From Streptomyces deccanensis (lineage in GTDB: Bacteria > Actinomycetota > Actinomycetes > Streptomycetales > Streptomycetaceae), in assembly GCF_022385335.1 (NCBI RefSeq), contig NZ_CP092431.1, positions 1,240,001 to 1,304,000 on the forward strand: a stretch of DNA of 64,000 nt, read 5' to 3'. Position numbers and translations under genes: made by a program. Below, in pieces: positions 33,918 to 58,013 of the stretch. Within the stretch, counting starts at the first letter, position 1. The number at the start of each line of letters is the position of its first letter. The notes under the pieces were generated by a model. It saw only the letters and a program-made list of their open reading frames with translations, did no database searches and was not told the DNA's origin.

Positions 33918-34454
33918 TCAGCGGGCGGTGGCAGCGACAACCGCCGCGAGGTCCTCGGCCGACTCGGGTGTGAGGCGGTAGAACCCCTGGAGGCTGACCG
34001 CCCGCTGCAGACGGCCGTCCACCACGTACTTCAGACCCCTGGTCTGTCCTCGGCGGTTGCGCCAGGTCAGTCGGCCCAGGAGCTCGCCGGGTATCGCCAT
34101 GTCGAAGCGCACGGGCGTGGCGTCCACGTGCACGGCCTCGGCGCCGCAGCCGCCCGCGCCGAGCGCCGCCCAGTCGTGGTGCCCCGGGAAACCCGCGTCC
34201 CGCCAGGTCGCCGGAGCGGCGCCGCAGCAGCCGCGCCGCTCCCTGTCGACCACGCGCATCCGGCTCACCAGCAGCACCTCGCCCCGGTTCACGTGCAGCG
34301 CGTACACCTCGTCCCCGGGGCGGGCGCCCGACCAGGCGGGCAGCGAGGAATGGACGCCGCTGAACGCGACGGGCGGGCGCTCACCCTCGCGCCCCGCCGC
34401 GCGCAGGGCACGGCATGTGTCATGGGTCCACAGGACCGTGAAGGCATCGGACAT
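33918..34454 (-). CDS. Protein of unknown function, possibly PUA/EVE-like
   Basis: 178 aa. The pattern HSSLPAWSGARPGDEVYALHV, NRGEVLLVSRMRV and AIPGELLGRLTWRNRRGQTR is reminiscent of EVE/ASCH-type modified-base-binding domains, but I cannot confirm this. It contains a CCGAA/GAGGCGAE cysteine cluster near the middle. Convergent with the ABM gene and 9 bases downstream of the NTF2-like gene, so it may be cotranscribed with that gene. Confidence 0.6.
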   Translation of the reverse strand: MSDAFTVLWTHDTCRALRAAGREGERPPVAFSGVHSSLPAWSGARPGDEVYALHVNRGEVLLVSRMRVVDRERRGCCGAAPATWRDAGFPGHHDWAALGAGGCGAEAVHVDATPVRFDMAIPGELLGRLTWRNRRGQTRGLKYVVDGRLQRAVSLQGFYRLTPESAEDLAAVVAATAR

Positions 34455-34463
34455 GCCGCGATC

Positions 34464-34871
34464 CTACGAACGGGCACTGACACCGTCGGCCGCCTCCCGG
34501 GCGATCCGGTCGAACTGGGCGCCCATCGCCTCGGACAGGGCCTGCGCGGCAGAGAGGGGGCGGACCATCACCGTGAACTCGTCGATCTTCCCCTGGTCGT
34601 CGAAGTGCAGGAAGTCGCAGCCCTGGAGCTGCTTGCCGGCGATGGTCGCGGTGAAGACGAAGGCGTGGTCGCGCCCGTCGGGGTTGGCGATCTCGCGGAC
34701 GTAGGTGAAGTCCTCGAAGACCCGGGACACACCGCGCAGGATCGCGGCGGTCATCGCCTTGCCCGGGTACGGCTTGAACGCGACCGGGCTGGTGAAGACG
34801 ACGTCGTCGGCCAGCAGGGCGGCGACGGCGTCCATGTCGCCGTTCTCCACAGCCTCACGGAAGGCGTGCAT
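34464..34871 (-). CDS. NTF2/SnoaL-like protein
   Basis: 135 aa from ATG 34871, preceded by GAGAGGTGGG; the frame is open back to a GTG at 34886. Typical fold pattern: FREAVENGDMDAVAALLADD, VVFTSPVAFKPYPGKAMTAA, and FLHFDDQGKIDEFTVMVRP. Small enzymes or binding proteins of this fold are common and functions vary. It is divergent from a PadR regulator with an AT-rich spacer and is its likely target. Confidence 0.78.
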   Translation of the reverse strand: MHAFREAVENGDMDAVAALLADDVVFTSPVAFKPYPGKAMTAAILRGVSRVFEDFTYVREIANPDGRDHAFVFTATIAGKQLQGCDFLHFDDQGKIDEFTVMVRPLSAAQALSEAMGAQFDRIAREAADGVSARS

Positions 34872-34888
34872 GAACCCACCTCTCACAG

Positions 34889-34915
34889 GGATCTATATAC
34901 AAGGAATTGATTAGG
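34889..34915. promoter_or_regulatory. AT-rich spacer between NTF2-like and PadR genes, likely operator/promoter
   Basis: ATCTATATACAAGGAATTGA followed by TTAG is conspicuously AT-rich in GC-rich surroundings. It lies 18 bases upstream of the NTF2-like start and about 40 upstream of the PadR start. Position and composition suit overlapping promoters and a PadR site. Confidence 0.45.
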
Positions 34916-34951
34916 TGAGGAGGAGAGTAGCAGCACTGCTAGCGTGTGCTC

Positions 34952-35527
34952 ATGGCTTTGCGGAACGCGGTGATGGCCGCGCTGTTGGAGGGCGAGGCGT
35001 CCGGGTACGACCTCGCGAAGGCGTTCGACGCGACGGTCGCCAACTTCTGGATGTCGACTCCCCAGCAGCTCTACCGGGAGCTGGAACGCATGGAGGCCGA
35101 AGGGCTGGTCACGGCCCGCGTCGTCGAGCAGGAGCGCCGGCCCAACAAGCGGCTGTTCTCACTGACCCGGGCCGGGCGCGAGGCCGTGCACGCCTACACC
35201 GCCGAGCCGCCCGGGAAGCCGGGGGTGATCCGGGACGAGCTGATGGTCAAGGTGCAGTGCGTGGACGTCGGCGACAGCGAGGCCGTGCGGGCCGCCGTCG
35301 CCCAGCGCATGGAGTGGGCCACCGCCAAGCTCGCCCGCTACGAGAGGCTGCGCCAGCGCCTCCTCGACGGGCGCTCGGAGGAGGCGTACTTCGCCGAGGC
35401 GGAACGCGTCGGACCGTACCTCACGCTGCTGCGCGGGATGGCTCTGGAGCGGGAGAACCTGCAGTGGGGGGACATGGCCCTGCGCCGACTCGACCAGCGC
35501 GCGGCCGCCGCGCGCTCACGCACCTAG
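34952..35527 (+). CDS. PadR-family transcriptional regulator
   Basis: 191 aa from ATG 34952 (the frame is open back to 34946). Winged helix in MALRNAVMAALLEGEASGYD, LAKAFDATVANFWMSTPQQL and YRELERMEAEGLVTARVVEQ, then the Vir_C-like C-terminal dimerisation helices (EAVRAAVAQRMEWATAKLAR onward), as in PadR subfamily 1/AphA-like proteins. Probably represses itself and the divergent NTF2-like gene. Confidence 0.88.
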   Translation: MALRNAVMAALLEGEASGYDLAKAFDATVANFWMSTPQQLYRELERMEAEGLVTARVVEQERRPNKRLFSLTRAGREAVHAYTAEPPGKPGVIRDELMVKVQCVDVGDSEAVRAAVAQRMEWATAKLARYERLRQRLLDGRSEEAYFAEAERVGPYLTLLRGMALERENLQWGDMALRRLDQRAAAARSRT

Positions 35528-35600
35528 CGAGGCCGTCGCAGCGCACACCGGGCGAGGCCGTGTCGTACGGAGGGCGAGGGCGAGGGCGCCGGGCGTACGC

Positions 35601-36389
35601 CTAGCGCGCGGGCGCGGTCACCGGCAGGAGGGTCGGTCTCTTGGCCCGGCGGCCGTCGCCGGAGGAGCGGCCGCGCAGGCGGCGGCCGAGCCAGGGGCCG
35701 AGGAAGGCGCCGGCCCAGCGCACCTCGGCGCCCACGGCCCGCCAGGCGGCGGCGTCCGTGCCCTCGGCCGGAAGGGGGTGCGTCCAGGTGTCGTCGCTGC
35801 CGGGCAGTTCGAGCGCCTGGGCCACGGCGGCCGCGATGCGCGCGTGCCCCAGCGGACCGGCGTGCAGCCGGTCCGCGCTCCACAGCCGTGGATCGGTCAC
35901 GACGGGGTGCGCGGCCGTCTCCGCGACCAGCACGCCGTGGCGGGCGGCGGCCTCCCGTACGCGATCGTTGAGCGCGAGCACGCGGCGGCCGATCGGGCGG
36001 GCCAGCGGAGTGATGCGCCCCACGTCGGGGGCGGTGAGGGTCACGACCGTGGCGCCCTGGGCGGTGAGGGCGGCGAACATCGCCTCCAGGTGGCCGGCCA
36101 CCTCGTCGAGGTCGACGCGCGGGCGCAGCACGTCGTTGACCCCGGCGACGACGGTGGCGAGGTCGGGCCGCATCGCGAGTGCCGGGGCGAGTTGTTCGGC
36201 GCGCACCTCTCCGGCCTTGCGGCCGCGTATCGCGAGGTTGGCGTAGCGCAGGCCGGGGCGGTGACGGTCGAGCAGCTCGGCGAGCCGGTCCGCCCAGCCC
36301 CGCAGACCGCTTTCGTCGTCACCGTCCCCGAGCCCCTCGGTCTGACTGTCGCCCAGGGCGACATAGCGCAGATACCCACCGCTCGGCAC
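35601..36389 (-). CDS. SGNH/GDSL-family hydrolase
   Basis: 262 aa, no signal peptide. The four SGNH blocks are visible: YVALGDSQTEG (nucleophile Ser), AIRGRKAGEV (block II glycine), TVVAGVNDVLR (oxyanion Asn) and SADRLHAGPLGH (Asp and His). Length and motifs fit cytoplasmic actinomycete lipases/esterases. The C-terminus carries a basic tail (WLGRRLRGRSSGDGRRAKR). A perfect 30-bp palindrome lies 63 bases upstream of its start. Confidence 0.86.
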   Translation of the reverse strand: MPSGGYLRYVALGDSQTEGLGDGDDESGLRGWADRLAELLDRHRPGLRYANLAIRGRKAGEVRAEQLAPALAMRPDLATVVAGVNDVLRPRVDLDEVAGHLEAMFAALTAQGATVVTLTAPDVGRITPLARPIGRRVLALNDRVREAAARHGVLVAETAAHPVVTDPRLWSADRLHAGPLGHARIAAAVAQALELPGSDDTWTHPLPAEGTDAAAWRAVGAEVRWAGAFLGPWLGRRLRGRSSGDGRRAKRPTLLPVTAPAR

Positions 36390-36451
36390 GGACCGACCGC
36401 CTCTCGTCGACGCCGGCGGCCCGGTGGCGCCGACGGTTCACCGTCTTGCTG

Positions 36452-36481
36452 GTCAACGATGCACCTAGGTGCATCGTTGAC
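36452..36481. promoter_or_regulatory. Perfect 30-bp palindrome
   Basis: The left half is GTCAACGATGCACCT and the right half is its exact complement, centred on CCTAGG with no spacer. It lies 20 bases after the stop of the aminotransferase gene and 63 bases before the SGNH hydrolase start, both on the minus strand. No T-tract follows, so an operator (for example of a MarR-type regulator) is as likely as a terminator. Confidence 0.75.
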
Positions 36482-36500
36482 TAGGAAGATAGCAGCCGAC

Positions 36501-37802
36501 TCACGGCCGCGCAGTGGGTGCCGGGACGTCGGAGGCCGTGGCGAGGACCGCCTCGCCGAGCACCTCGGCCACCTCCTTCCACTCGATGAGGGACATCGTG
36601 AGGGGCGGCAGGAGTTTCAGTACGTGTCCCCGCCCCGAGGTCTCCGCGACGATCCCGGCGCGGAACAGCGCACGCCGCACCCCCTCGGCGGTGTCCGCGT
36701 CGGCGAACCGCAGCCCGCTCATGGCGCCCTTGCCCACCACGTCGGCCGTCTGGGCCGGGAGGGCCGCGACCAGGCCGTCGAGGCTGGTGCGGATCGCCGA
36801 GGCCAACTGCTCGGCGTGATGGGTGAATTCGGGGTCGGTCCAGTGGTCCAGGGCCGCGGAGCCCGCAACGAAGGCGAGGTTGTGGCCGCGGAAGGTGCCG
36901 TTGTGCTCGCCCGGCGCCCACCGGTCGATCTCGCGGCGGATCAGCAGGGCCGCCATCGGCAGCCCCATGCCGCTGAGCGACTTCGACAGACACACCAGGT
37001 CGGGGCGGAGTCCGGGGGTGTCCTCGAAACTGAAGAAGGTCCCGGTGCGGCCGCAGCCCGCCTGGATGTCGTCCACGATCACCAACGCGCCCACGGCGTC
37101 GGCGAGTTCACGGATCCGTACGAGCCAGTCGTGGGGGGCGGTGTGCAGGCCGCCCTCGCCCTGGACGGTCTCCAGCAGGATCGCCGCGGGCGGGGCCGTC
37201 CGCGCGTCCCGGCCGAGGGCCCGTTCCAGGGCGGTGACGGGGTCGGTGCCGTCCGGGTGGGCCGCGTCGCCGTAGGGCAGGATCGTGACGTCGGTCAGCG
37301 CCACCCCGGCCGCTCCGCGCAGCAGCGGGGAGGTCGTGGCGGCGAGGGCGCCCAGGGACGCTCCGTGGAAGCCGCCGGTGAAGGCGATCACCTCGGTGCG
37401 GCCGGTGACCTTGCGGGCCAGCTTCAGCGCGGCCTCCACCGCGAGTGTCCCGGCCGGGCCCGGGAACTGCACCACGAAGTGGCCCAGTCCCCGGGGCTCC
37501 AGGACCAGGCCGGTGAAGCGTTCCAGGAAGTCGGCCTTCGCGGTGGTGTGCAGGTCCAGCGACTGGACCGGCCCGCCGGCCGCGAGGTAGGCCGTCACCC
37601 GTTCGACGATCGCGGGCGGGTTGTGGCCGTAGTTGAGGGAGCCCGCCCCGCAGAGCAGGTCCACGTAGCGACGCCCGGTGGTGTCCCACAGGTGGTGTCC
37701 GCTGGCGCGTTCGAAGACCACCGGGAAGTCGCGGCAGTAGCTGCGTACGTTCGACTCGTGACGTTCGAACACCGTACGGGGCGTCCGGTCGGCCTCGGTC
37801 AT
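36501..37802 (-). CDS. Diaminobutyrate-2-oxoglutarate-type aminotransferase (EctB-like)
   Basis: 433 aa class-III PLP aminotransferase. The start TVFERHESNVRSYCRDFPVV and YVDLLCGAGSLNYGHNPP are characteristic of the EctB/diaminobutyrate branch. PLP lysine K274 lies in VCLSKSLSG, and the preceding Asp pair is in VIVDDIQAGCGRTG. It would make L-2,4-diaminobutyrate from aspartate semialdehyde. No ectA or ectC is adjacent, so the likely use is as an NRPS building block rather than for ectoine. Last gene of the lipopeptide cluster on this strand, 35 bases after the dioxygenase gene. Confidence 0.87.
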   Translation of the reverse strand: MTEADRTPRTVFERHESNVRSYCRDFPVVFERASGHHLWDTTGRRYVDLLCGAGSLNYGHNPPAIVERVTAYLAAGGPVQSLDLHTTAKADFLERFTGLVLEPRGLGHFVVQFPGPAGTLAVEAALKLARKVTGRTEVIAFTGGFHGASLGALAATTSPLLRGAAGVALTDVTILPYGDAAHPDGTDPVTALERALGRDARTAPPAAILLETVQGEGGLHTAPHDWLVRIRELADAVGALVIVDDIQAGCGRTGTFFSFEDTPGLRPDLVCLSKSLSGMGLPMAALLIRREIDRWAPGEHNGTFRGHNLAFVAGSAALDHWTDPEFTHHAEQLASAIRTSLDGLVAALPAQTADVVGKGAMSGLRFADADTAEGVRRALFRAGIVAETSGRGHVLKLLPPLTMSLIEWKEVAEVLGEAVLATASDVPAPTARP

Positions 37803-37837
37803 GTCAGCACGTACCTTTCATCGATTGCGGAGCCGCG

Positions 37838-38857
37838 TCACTTGACCAGGACCGTTCCGTCGCCGGGACGGTGGTCGCGGGAGCGGCGGAGGTCGCTGAA
37901 CGCGAAGGTCCGCTGGAGCCAGCGGTCCGCGCCGTCGTAGCGCGGGGTGAACGCCGAACGTCCGTGCAGGGTCACCCTGTTGTCGACCACGGCGAGGTCT
38001 CCGGGACGGAGCAGCACCCCCGTGTACGTCGCGTGGGCGACCGTCGCCAGTTCGGTGAGGGCGGCCCGGCCTTCGGGGGTCAGGGCCCGGGTGGCCGCCT
38101 CGTCGAAGCACAGGTCCGGGTCCTCGGGGTCGCCGGTGAGGACGGCGTGGACGGTGCCGGTGTCGCCGCGGCCGAAGGACGGGGGTGCCTGGGTGACGTA
38201 CTCGGGGCGGCCGAGCGCCTCGCGGGTCGCGGGGGTCAGCCGGGGCAGTACGCGCCGGACACAGCTGGTACGCAGCTCCGCCACGCCCTCGTGGTCGGGG
38301 CGCAGGCACAGCAGCATGACGTAGTCCGGGCGGTGGGGGTGGAAGGCGTTCTCGGTGTGGAAGGTGAGCTCGACCGAGCCCACGTTGCCCTGGACCTCCT
38401 CCTCCCCCGGCACCGGGACCACGTCCTGGACCAGGGCGCCGGACTTCTCGGCCGCGAACGCGGCCGGATCGCCGAGCCCCGCCGCGAACAGCAGCAGGGT
38501 CGCCGCGGGCAGTGACGGGACGCGCTGCACCGAGCCCTTCACCATCGGGGTCGGCGGCAGGTCGGCGGCGCCGATGGGCAGGCGCCGCAGGACGAGGGCG
38601 CCGTCGGGGCCGGAGTTCCTGCGGAACTCCCTTACCAGCCGCCTCACTTCGGCCGGGGCGTCCTCCCAGGCGTGGCGGGCGAGGGCCGGCCAGTCGGGGT
38701 CGTCGACCCGCTCCCCGGCCCGGTCCAGCAGGCCACCCGTCACCAGGGCCAGTGCGGCCAGGTCGGGGGCGCCGAGGCGGACCGTGCCGTCGCCGGGCGT
38801 GGGGTGAGGGGTCCGCGCCGGGCTCGCGGGCGCCGTCGTCGATTCGACGCTGATCAC
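37838..38857 (-). CDS. Fe(II)/2-oxoglutarate amino-acid beta-hydroxylase (AsnO/VioC-like)
   Basis: 339 aa clavaminate-synthase-like dioxygenase. The iron triad is H167 and E169 (FHTENAFHPHRPDYVMLLCL) and H298 (DNRVTLHGRSAF); the 2-oxoglutarate arginine is in DRWLQRTFAFSDLRRS. HxE rather than HxD is typical of the branch that hydroxylates the beta carbon of free Asn or Arg for peptide antibiotics (AsnO in CDA, VioC in viomycin). Because A4 and A5 of the NRPS have Asn-like pockets, 3-hydroxyasparagine formation is the best guess. GTG start with GGAAG upstream. Lies between the mbtH-like and aminotransferase genes. Confidence 0.86.
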   Translation of the reverse strand: MISVESTTAPASPARTPHPTPGDGTVRLGAPDLAALALVTGGLLDRAGERVDDPDWPALARHAWEDAPAEVRRLVREFRRNSGPDGALVLRRLPIGAADLPPTPMVKGSVQRVPSLPAATLLLFAAGLGDPAAFAAEKSGALVQDVVPVPGEEEVQGNVGSVELTFHTENAFHPHRPDYVMLLCLRPDHEGVAELRTSCVRRVLPRLTPATREALGRPEYVTQAPPSFGRGDTGTVHAVLTGDPEDPDLCFDEAATRALTPEGRAALTELATVAHATYTGVLLRPGDLAVVDNRVTLHGRSAFTPRYDGADRWLQRTFAFSDLRRSRDHRPGDGTVLVK

Positions 38858-38905
38858 GTCGTGTTCACTTCCGTTCCGTGCGTCGCGTGGGGTGACGTGG
38901 GGTGG

Positions 38906-39115
38906 TCAGGCGTTCATGGCGTCGATGAGGCTCTTGGGTCGCAGGTCGGTCCACTCGCGCTCGATGTGGTCGAGGCAGGCGGGGCGGGTGTCCGGGCCGT
39001 AGGCGGTCGTCCAGCCGGCGGGTACGGCCACGGAGTCGGGCCACAGGGAGTGCTGGCCCTCGTCGTTGACCAGGACCCGGTAGGTGCCGTCGGGGTTCTC
39101 GAAGGGGTTGGTCAT
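38906..39115 (-). CDS. MbtH-like protein
   Basis: 69 aa. All MbtH hallmarks are present: NPFENPDGTYRVLVNDEGQH, SLWPDSVAVPAGWTTAYGP and the end EREWTDLRPKSLIDAMNA, with the conserved tryptophans. MbtH proteins bind NRPS adenylation domains and are often needed for their folding or activity. Located just after the giant NRPS gene, following a hairpin. ATG 39115 has GAAAGGAAC upstream. Confidence 0.95.
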   Translation of the reverse strand: MTNPFENPDGTYRVLVNDEGQHSLWPDSVAVPAGWTTAYGPDTRPACLDHIEREWTDLRPKSLIDAMNA

Positions 39116-39140
39116 GGCGGGTCGCTGTTCCTTTCAGGAG

Positions 39141-39165
39141 CCCGGGAGGCACTTCGCCTCCCGGG
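39141..39165 (-). terminator. GC-rich hairpin between the NRPS and mbtH-like genes
   Basis: CCCGGGAGGC pairs with GCCTCCCGGG across the 5-nt loop ACTTC. Lies 64 bases after the NRPS stop and 26 bases before the MbtH start. No U-tract, so possibly a partial terminator or an RNA-processing hairpin that sets a different level for the short downstream genes. Confidence 0.55.
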
Positions 39166-39228
39166 TGTGGGTGTGGGGTGTGAGGCCCCGGGTAGCGGGC
39201 CGCAGCGAGGCGGTCCGCGCGGCTCGCG

Positions 39229-55794
<16,566 letters not shown>

Positions 55795-55796
55795 CG

Positions 55797-56084
55797 TCAG
55801 GCCTGCTTCTCGCTCGTGCCCGCCGCCGCTGCCGGCTGCCCGCCCACCAGCTGGGACAGGGCCGCGCTCAGTGCGTCGACCGTGGGGTGGTCCCAGGTCA
55901 GCGCGTCGTCGACGGTGACCTCGAACTCGTCCTCGATGTCGGCGGTGATGGCCAGCGCCGTAAGAGAGTCCAGGCCGTAGTCGGCCAGCGGTACGGACGT
56001 GTCGATGTCCTCCGGCGAACGGCGCAGATAGGTCGCCACGCGCGCGGTCAGCCAGGTGTGCACGTCTCGGTTGCCAGCGGTCAT
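55797..56084 (-). CDS. Acyl carrier protein for fatty-acid starter
   Basis: 95 aa from ATG 56084 (the frame extends to 56138). Phosphopantetheine serine S40 in [10 protein letters not shown], with acidic helices typical of ACPs ([20 protein letters not shown]). The Ala/Gly-rich tail [15 protein letters not shown] may be a flexible linker. By analogy with DptE/DptF of daptomycin, the fatty acyl-AMP ligase loads the lipid on this ACP, the dehydrogenases may desaturate it, and C1 of the NRPS transfers it. Two bases separate its stop from the NRPS start, so the two are coupled. A 216-bp gap with nothing recognisable separates it from the dehydrogenase gene upstream. Confidence 0.9.
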   Translation of the reverse strand: MTAGNRDVHTWLTARVATYLRRSPEDIDTSVPLADYGLDSLTALAITADIEDEFEVTVDDALTWDHPTVDALSAALSQLVGGQPAAAAGTSEKQA

Positions 56085-56300
56085 GAGGGGGTCTCTTTCT
56101 GAGCGGGTGAGTGAGGAGGAACGAGGGCCGGAACGCACGGCGGTGGGCGGCCGGGCGCGACGACGGTCCGCGTGACGGTGGTGGCGCGGTGCCGCCCGTC
56201 ACCGGTGAGGGGCACCGGAGGGCGTTCGGCTGACGCCGTGCGCGGCCTTCAGCGGCGTACGGCTTCCGGTTCGGCTGGGTTCGAGGCCGGCCGGGGGTCG

Positions 56301-58013
56301 TCAGAGGGCGAGCGGCCTGCCGGTCAGGCCGAAGGAGCGGCCGGTGTCCCGGCGGTCCAGGAGTTCGGCGAACAGCGCGCTCTCCACCTGGGCAGGCAGC
56401 GGGCCGGGTCCGTACGGGCCGGGGGCCGATCGGTGCAGGGCCGCGCGCAGCCAGGCGGGATCGGCCAGGAAGTCGCCCGGCGGGGCGTGCCGCCAGACCT
56501 GGGCGCAGACGGTCCGGGACAGCAGGCGCACGTACCGGGTGACGAGGTCGTAGTGCTCGGGGCGGGCGTCGACACCGAGGTCCACCGGCGACAACCCCCC
56601 GCACACGGCGGCCAGTTCCGCCAGGTCGATGCGGTCGGCGCCGACCGCCGTACGCAGGTCCGCGTGCTCGACGGCCCAGGACACCTCGGCGAGGGCGTGC
56701 AGCGACCCGGCGACGGGGTCGCGGCCCCCGGCGTGCAGGGTCAGCCGGTCGTGACGCAGCGGCGGCAGCGCCTCCGCCAGTGCGAACAGGTCGCCGGGCG
56801 GCTCGGTGAGGGGCTGGGACCAGGTGCGGCGGGCCAGCAGCGGGAGCTGGGGCAGCAGGCTCATCTGGCAGGCGGCGCGCGCGATGTGCCCGAAACCGAC
56901 GGGCGCGAGGTCGCGCAGCAGCTTCTGGAACAGCGCGGTCGGCCCTTCGCGCAGGTAGAAGTGGGCGCCGAGGAGGTCCGCGAGCCGGTCCATGGCCCCG
57001 AGGAGCAGCCGGGACACCTCGAACTTGACCGCCGAGGCGTACACGCTCGCCGCGCCGGGCACCAGGTGCAGCGCACGGGCGCCGACCGCGCCGAGCGCCT
57101 CGGCGCGCAGCAGGTCGGCGAAGACGCCGGCCAGCTCCGAGCGGACGTGCGGGAGGTCGGTCGCGGCGCCGCCGTACAGCCGGCGTCCCGTCAGATGGTC
57201 GACGGCGATCCGCAGTCCGGTGTCGAGGATGCCGGTGGCCATGGCCGGCAGGACGGTGCGGGTGATCTGCAGGGCCTTCAGCGCGGTCTCCAGGCCGGAG
57301 CCGACCGGGCCGAGGATCGCGGCGGAGGGCACGGGGAGGTCGTCGAAGACCAGGCCGCCGAGCTGGACCCCGCGCATGCCCACGGTGCCGAAGCGTGGCA
57401 GGTCGGTCAGGCGTGCCGGGTCGGCGGCCGCCCGGTCGACGAGGACCAGGGAGTGGCTGCGCGGGCCGGGCCGGGGGTCGGTGCGGGCGAGGACGACCAG
57501 GGCGTCGGCGCGCCGGATGTTGGTGACGACCTCCTTGCGGCCGCTGAGTCGCAGCGAGCCGTCGGCCTCGGTGGTCGCGGCGAACTCCGTGCCCGCCATG
57601 TCGTTGCCGTGGGCGAGTTCGTGGAAGGCGATGGCGATGCGCCGGCCGTCCAGGAGCAGCCCGGCGGCGTGTTCGCGCTGCTGTTCGTCCCCGGCGGTCC
57701 ACAGGGTGACGCCGGCGATGAGCGAGCTGGCGCCGTAGCCGAGGCCGAGCGCGGGGTCGCGTCGGTAGAGCGCGCGCATGACCTCGGCCAGGTGGTCGGC
57801 CCGGTCCAGGCGGCCGCCCAGCTCGGGTGGGACGAACTCGGCGTTCAGTCCGTAGGAGTGCAGCAGCGACTCGCCTGCGGTGAGGGTCTCGGCGCGTTCG
57901 TCGGCGGCGAGGATCGCGTGCGCGCCGGTCGGGTTGGCCGGGTCGGCGAGGCTGCCGAGCAGGTGCTCCAGTTCGTCGGCGCGTTTGGGTGCGAGGCCCG
58001 TGGCGGTGGTCAT
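56301..58013 (-). CDS. Acyl-CoA/acyl-ACP dehydrogenase-like protein 1
   Basis: 570 aa flavoprotein of the acyl-CoA dehydrogenase fold: N-terminal helical domain ([20 protein letters not shown]), middle beta domain ([45 protein letters not shown]) and C-terminal helices ([20 protein letters not shown]). Paired dehydrogenases of this type occur with fatty acyl-AMP ligases in ramoplanin- and enduracidin-type clusters, where they introduce double bases in the lipid. It is longer than standard dehydrogenases (about 380-400 aa), with an extra C-terminal helical region. ATG 58013 overlaps the stop of the second dehydrogenase gene (ATGA). Confidence 0.82.
   Translation of the reverse strand: MTTATGLAPKRADELEHLLGSLADPANPTGAHAILAADERAETLTAGESLLHSYGLNAEFVPPELGGRLDRADHLAEVMRALYRRDPALGLGYGASSLIAGVTLWTAGDEQQREHAAGLLLDGRRIAIAFHELAHGNDMAGTEFAATTEADGSLRLSGRKEVVTNIRRADALVVLARTDPRPGPRSHSLVLVDRAAADPARLTDLPRFGTVGMRGVQLGGLVFDDLPVPSAAILGPVGSGLETALKALQITRTVLPAMATGILDTGLRIAVDHLTGRRLYGGAATDLPHVRSELAGVFADLLRAEALGAVGARALHLVPGAASVYASAVKFEVSRLLLGAMDRLADLLGAHFYLREGPTALFQKLLRDLAPVGFGHIARAACQMSLLPQLPLLARRTWSQPLTEPPGDLFALAEALPPLRHDRLTLHAGGRDPVAGSLHALAEVSWAVEHADLRTAVGADRIDLAELAAVCGGLSPVDLGVDARPEHYDLVTRYVRLLSRTVCAQVWRHAPPGDFLADPAWLRAALHRSAPGPYGPGPLPAQVESALFAELLDRRDTGRSFGLTGRPLAL

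Noticed and set aside
36452..36481. CRISPR repeat or inverted-repeat end of a mobile element
   Set aside because: Only one copy in the window, no spacer array, and no transposase next to it.
55795..57702. Apparent 600-residue N-terminal extension of the NRPS reading frame
   Set aside because: The extension is Arg/Pro/Gly-rich with no domain, runs through the ACP and acyl-dehydrogenase genes in another frame, and the clear C-domain start [11 protein letters not shown] lies at 55794.
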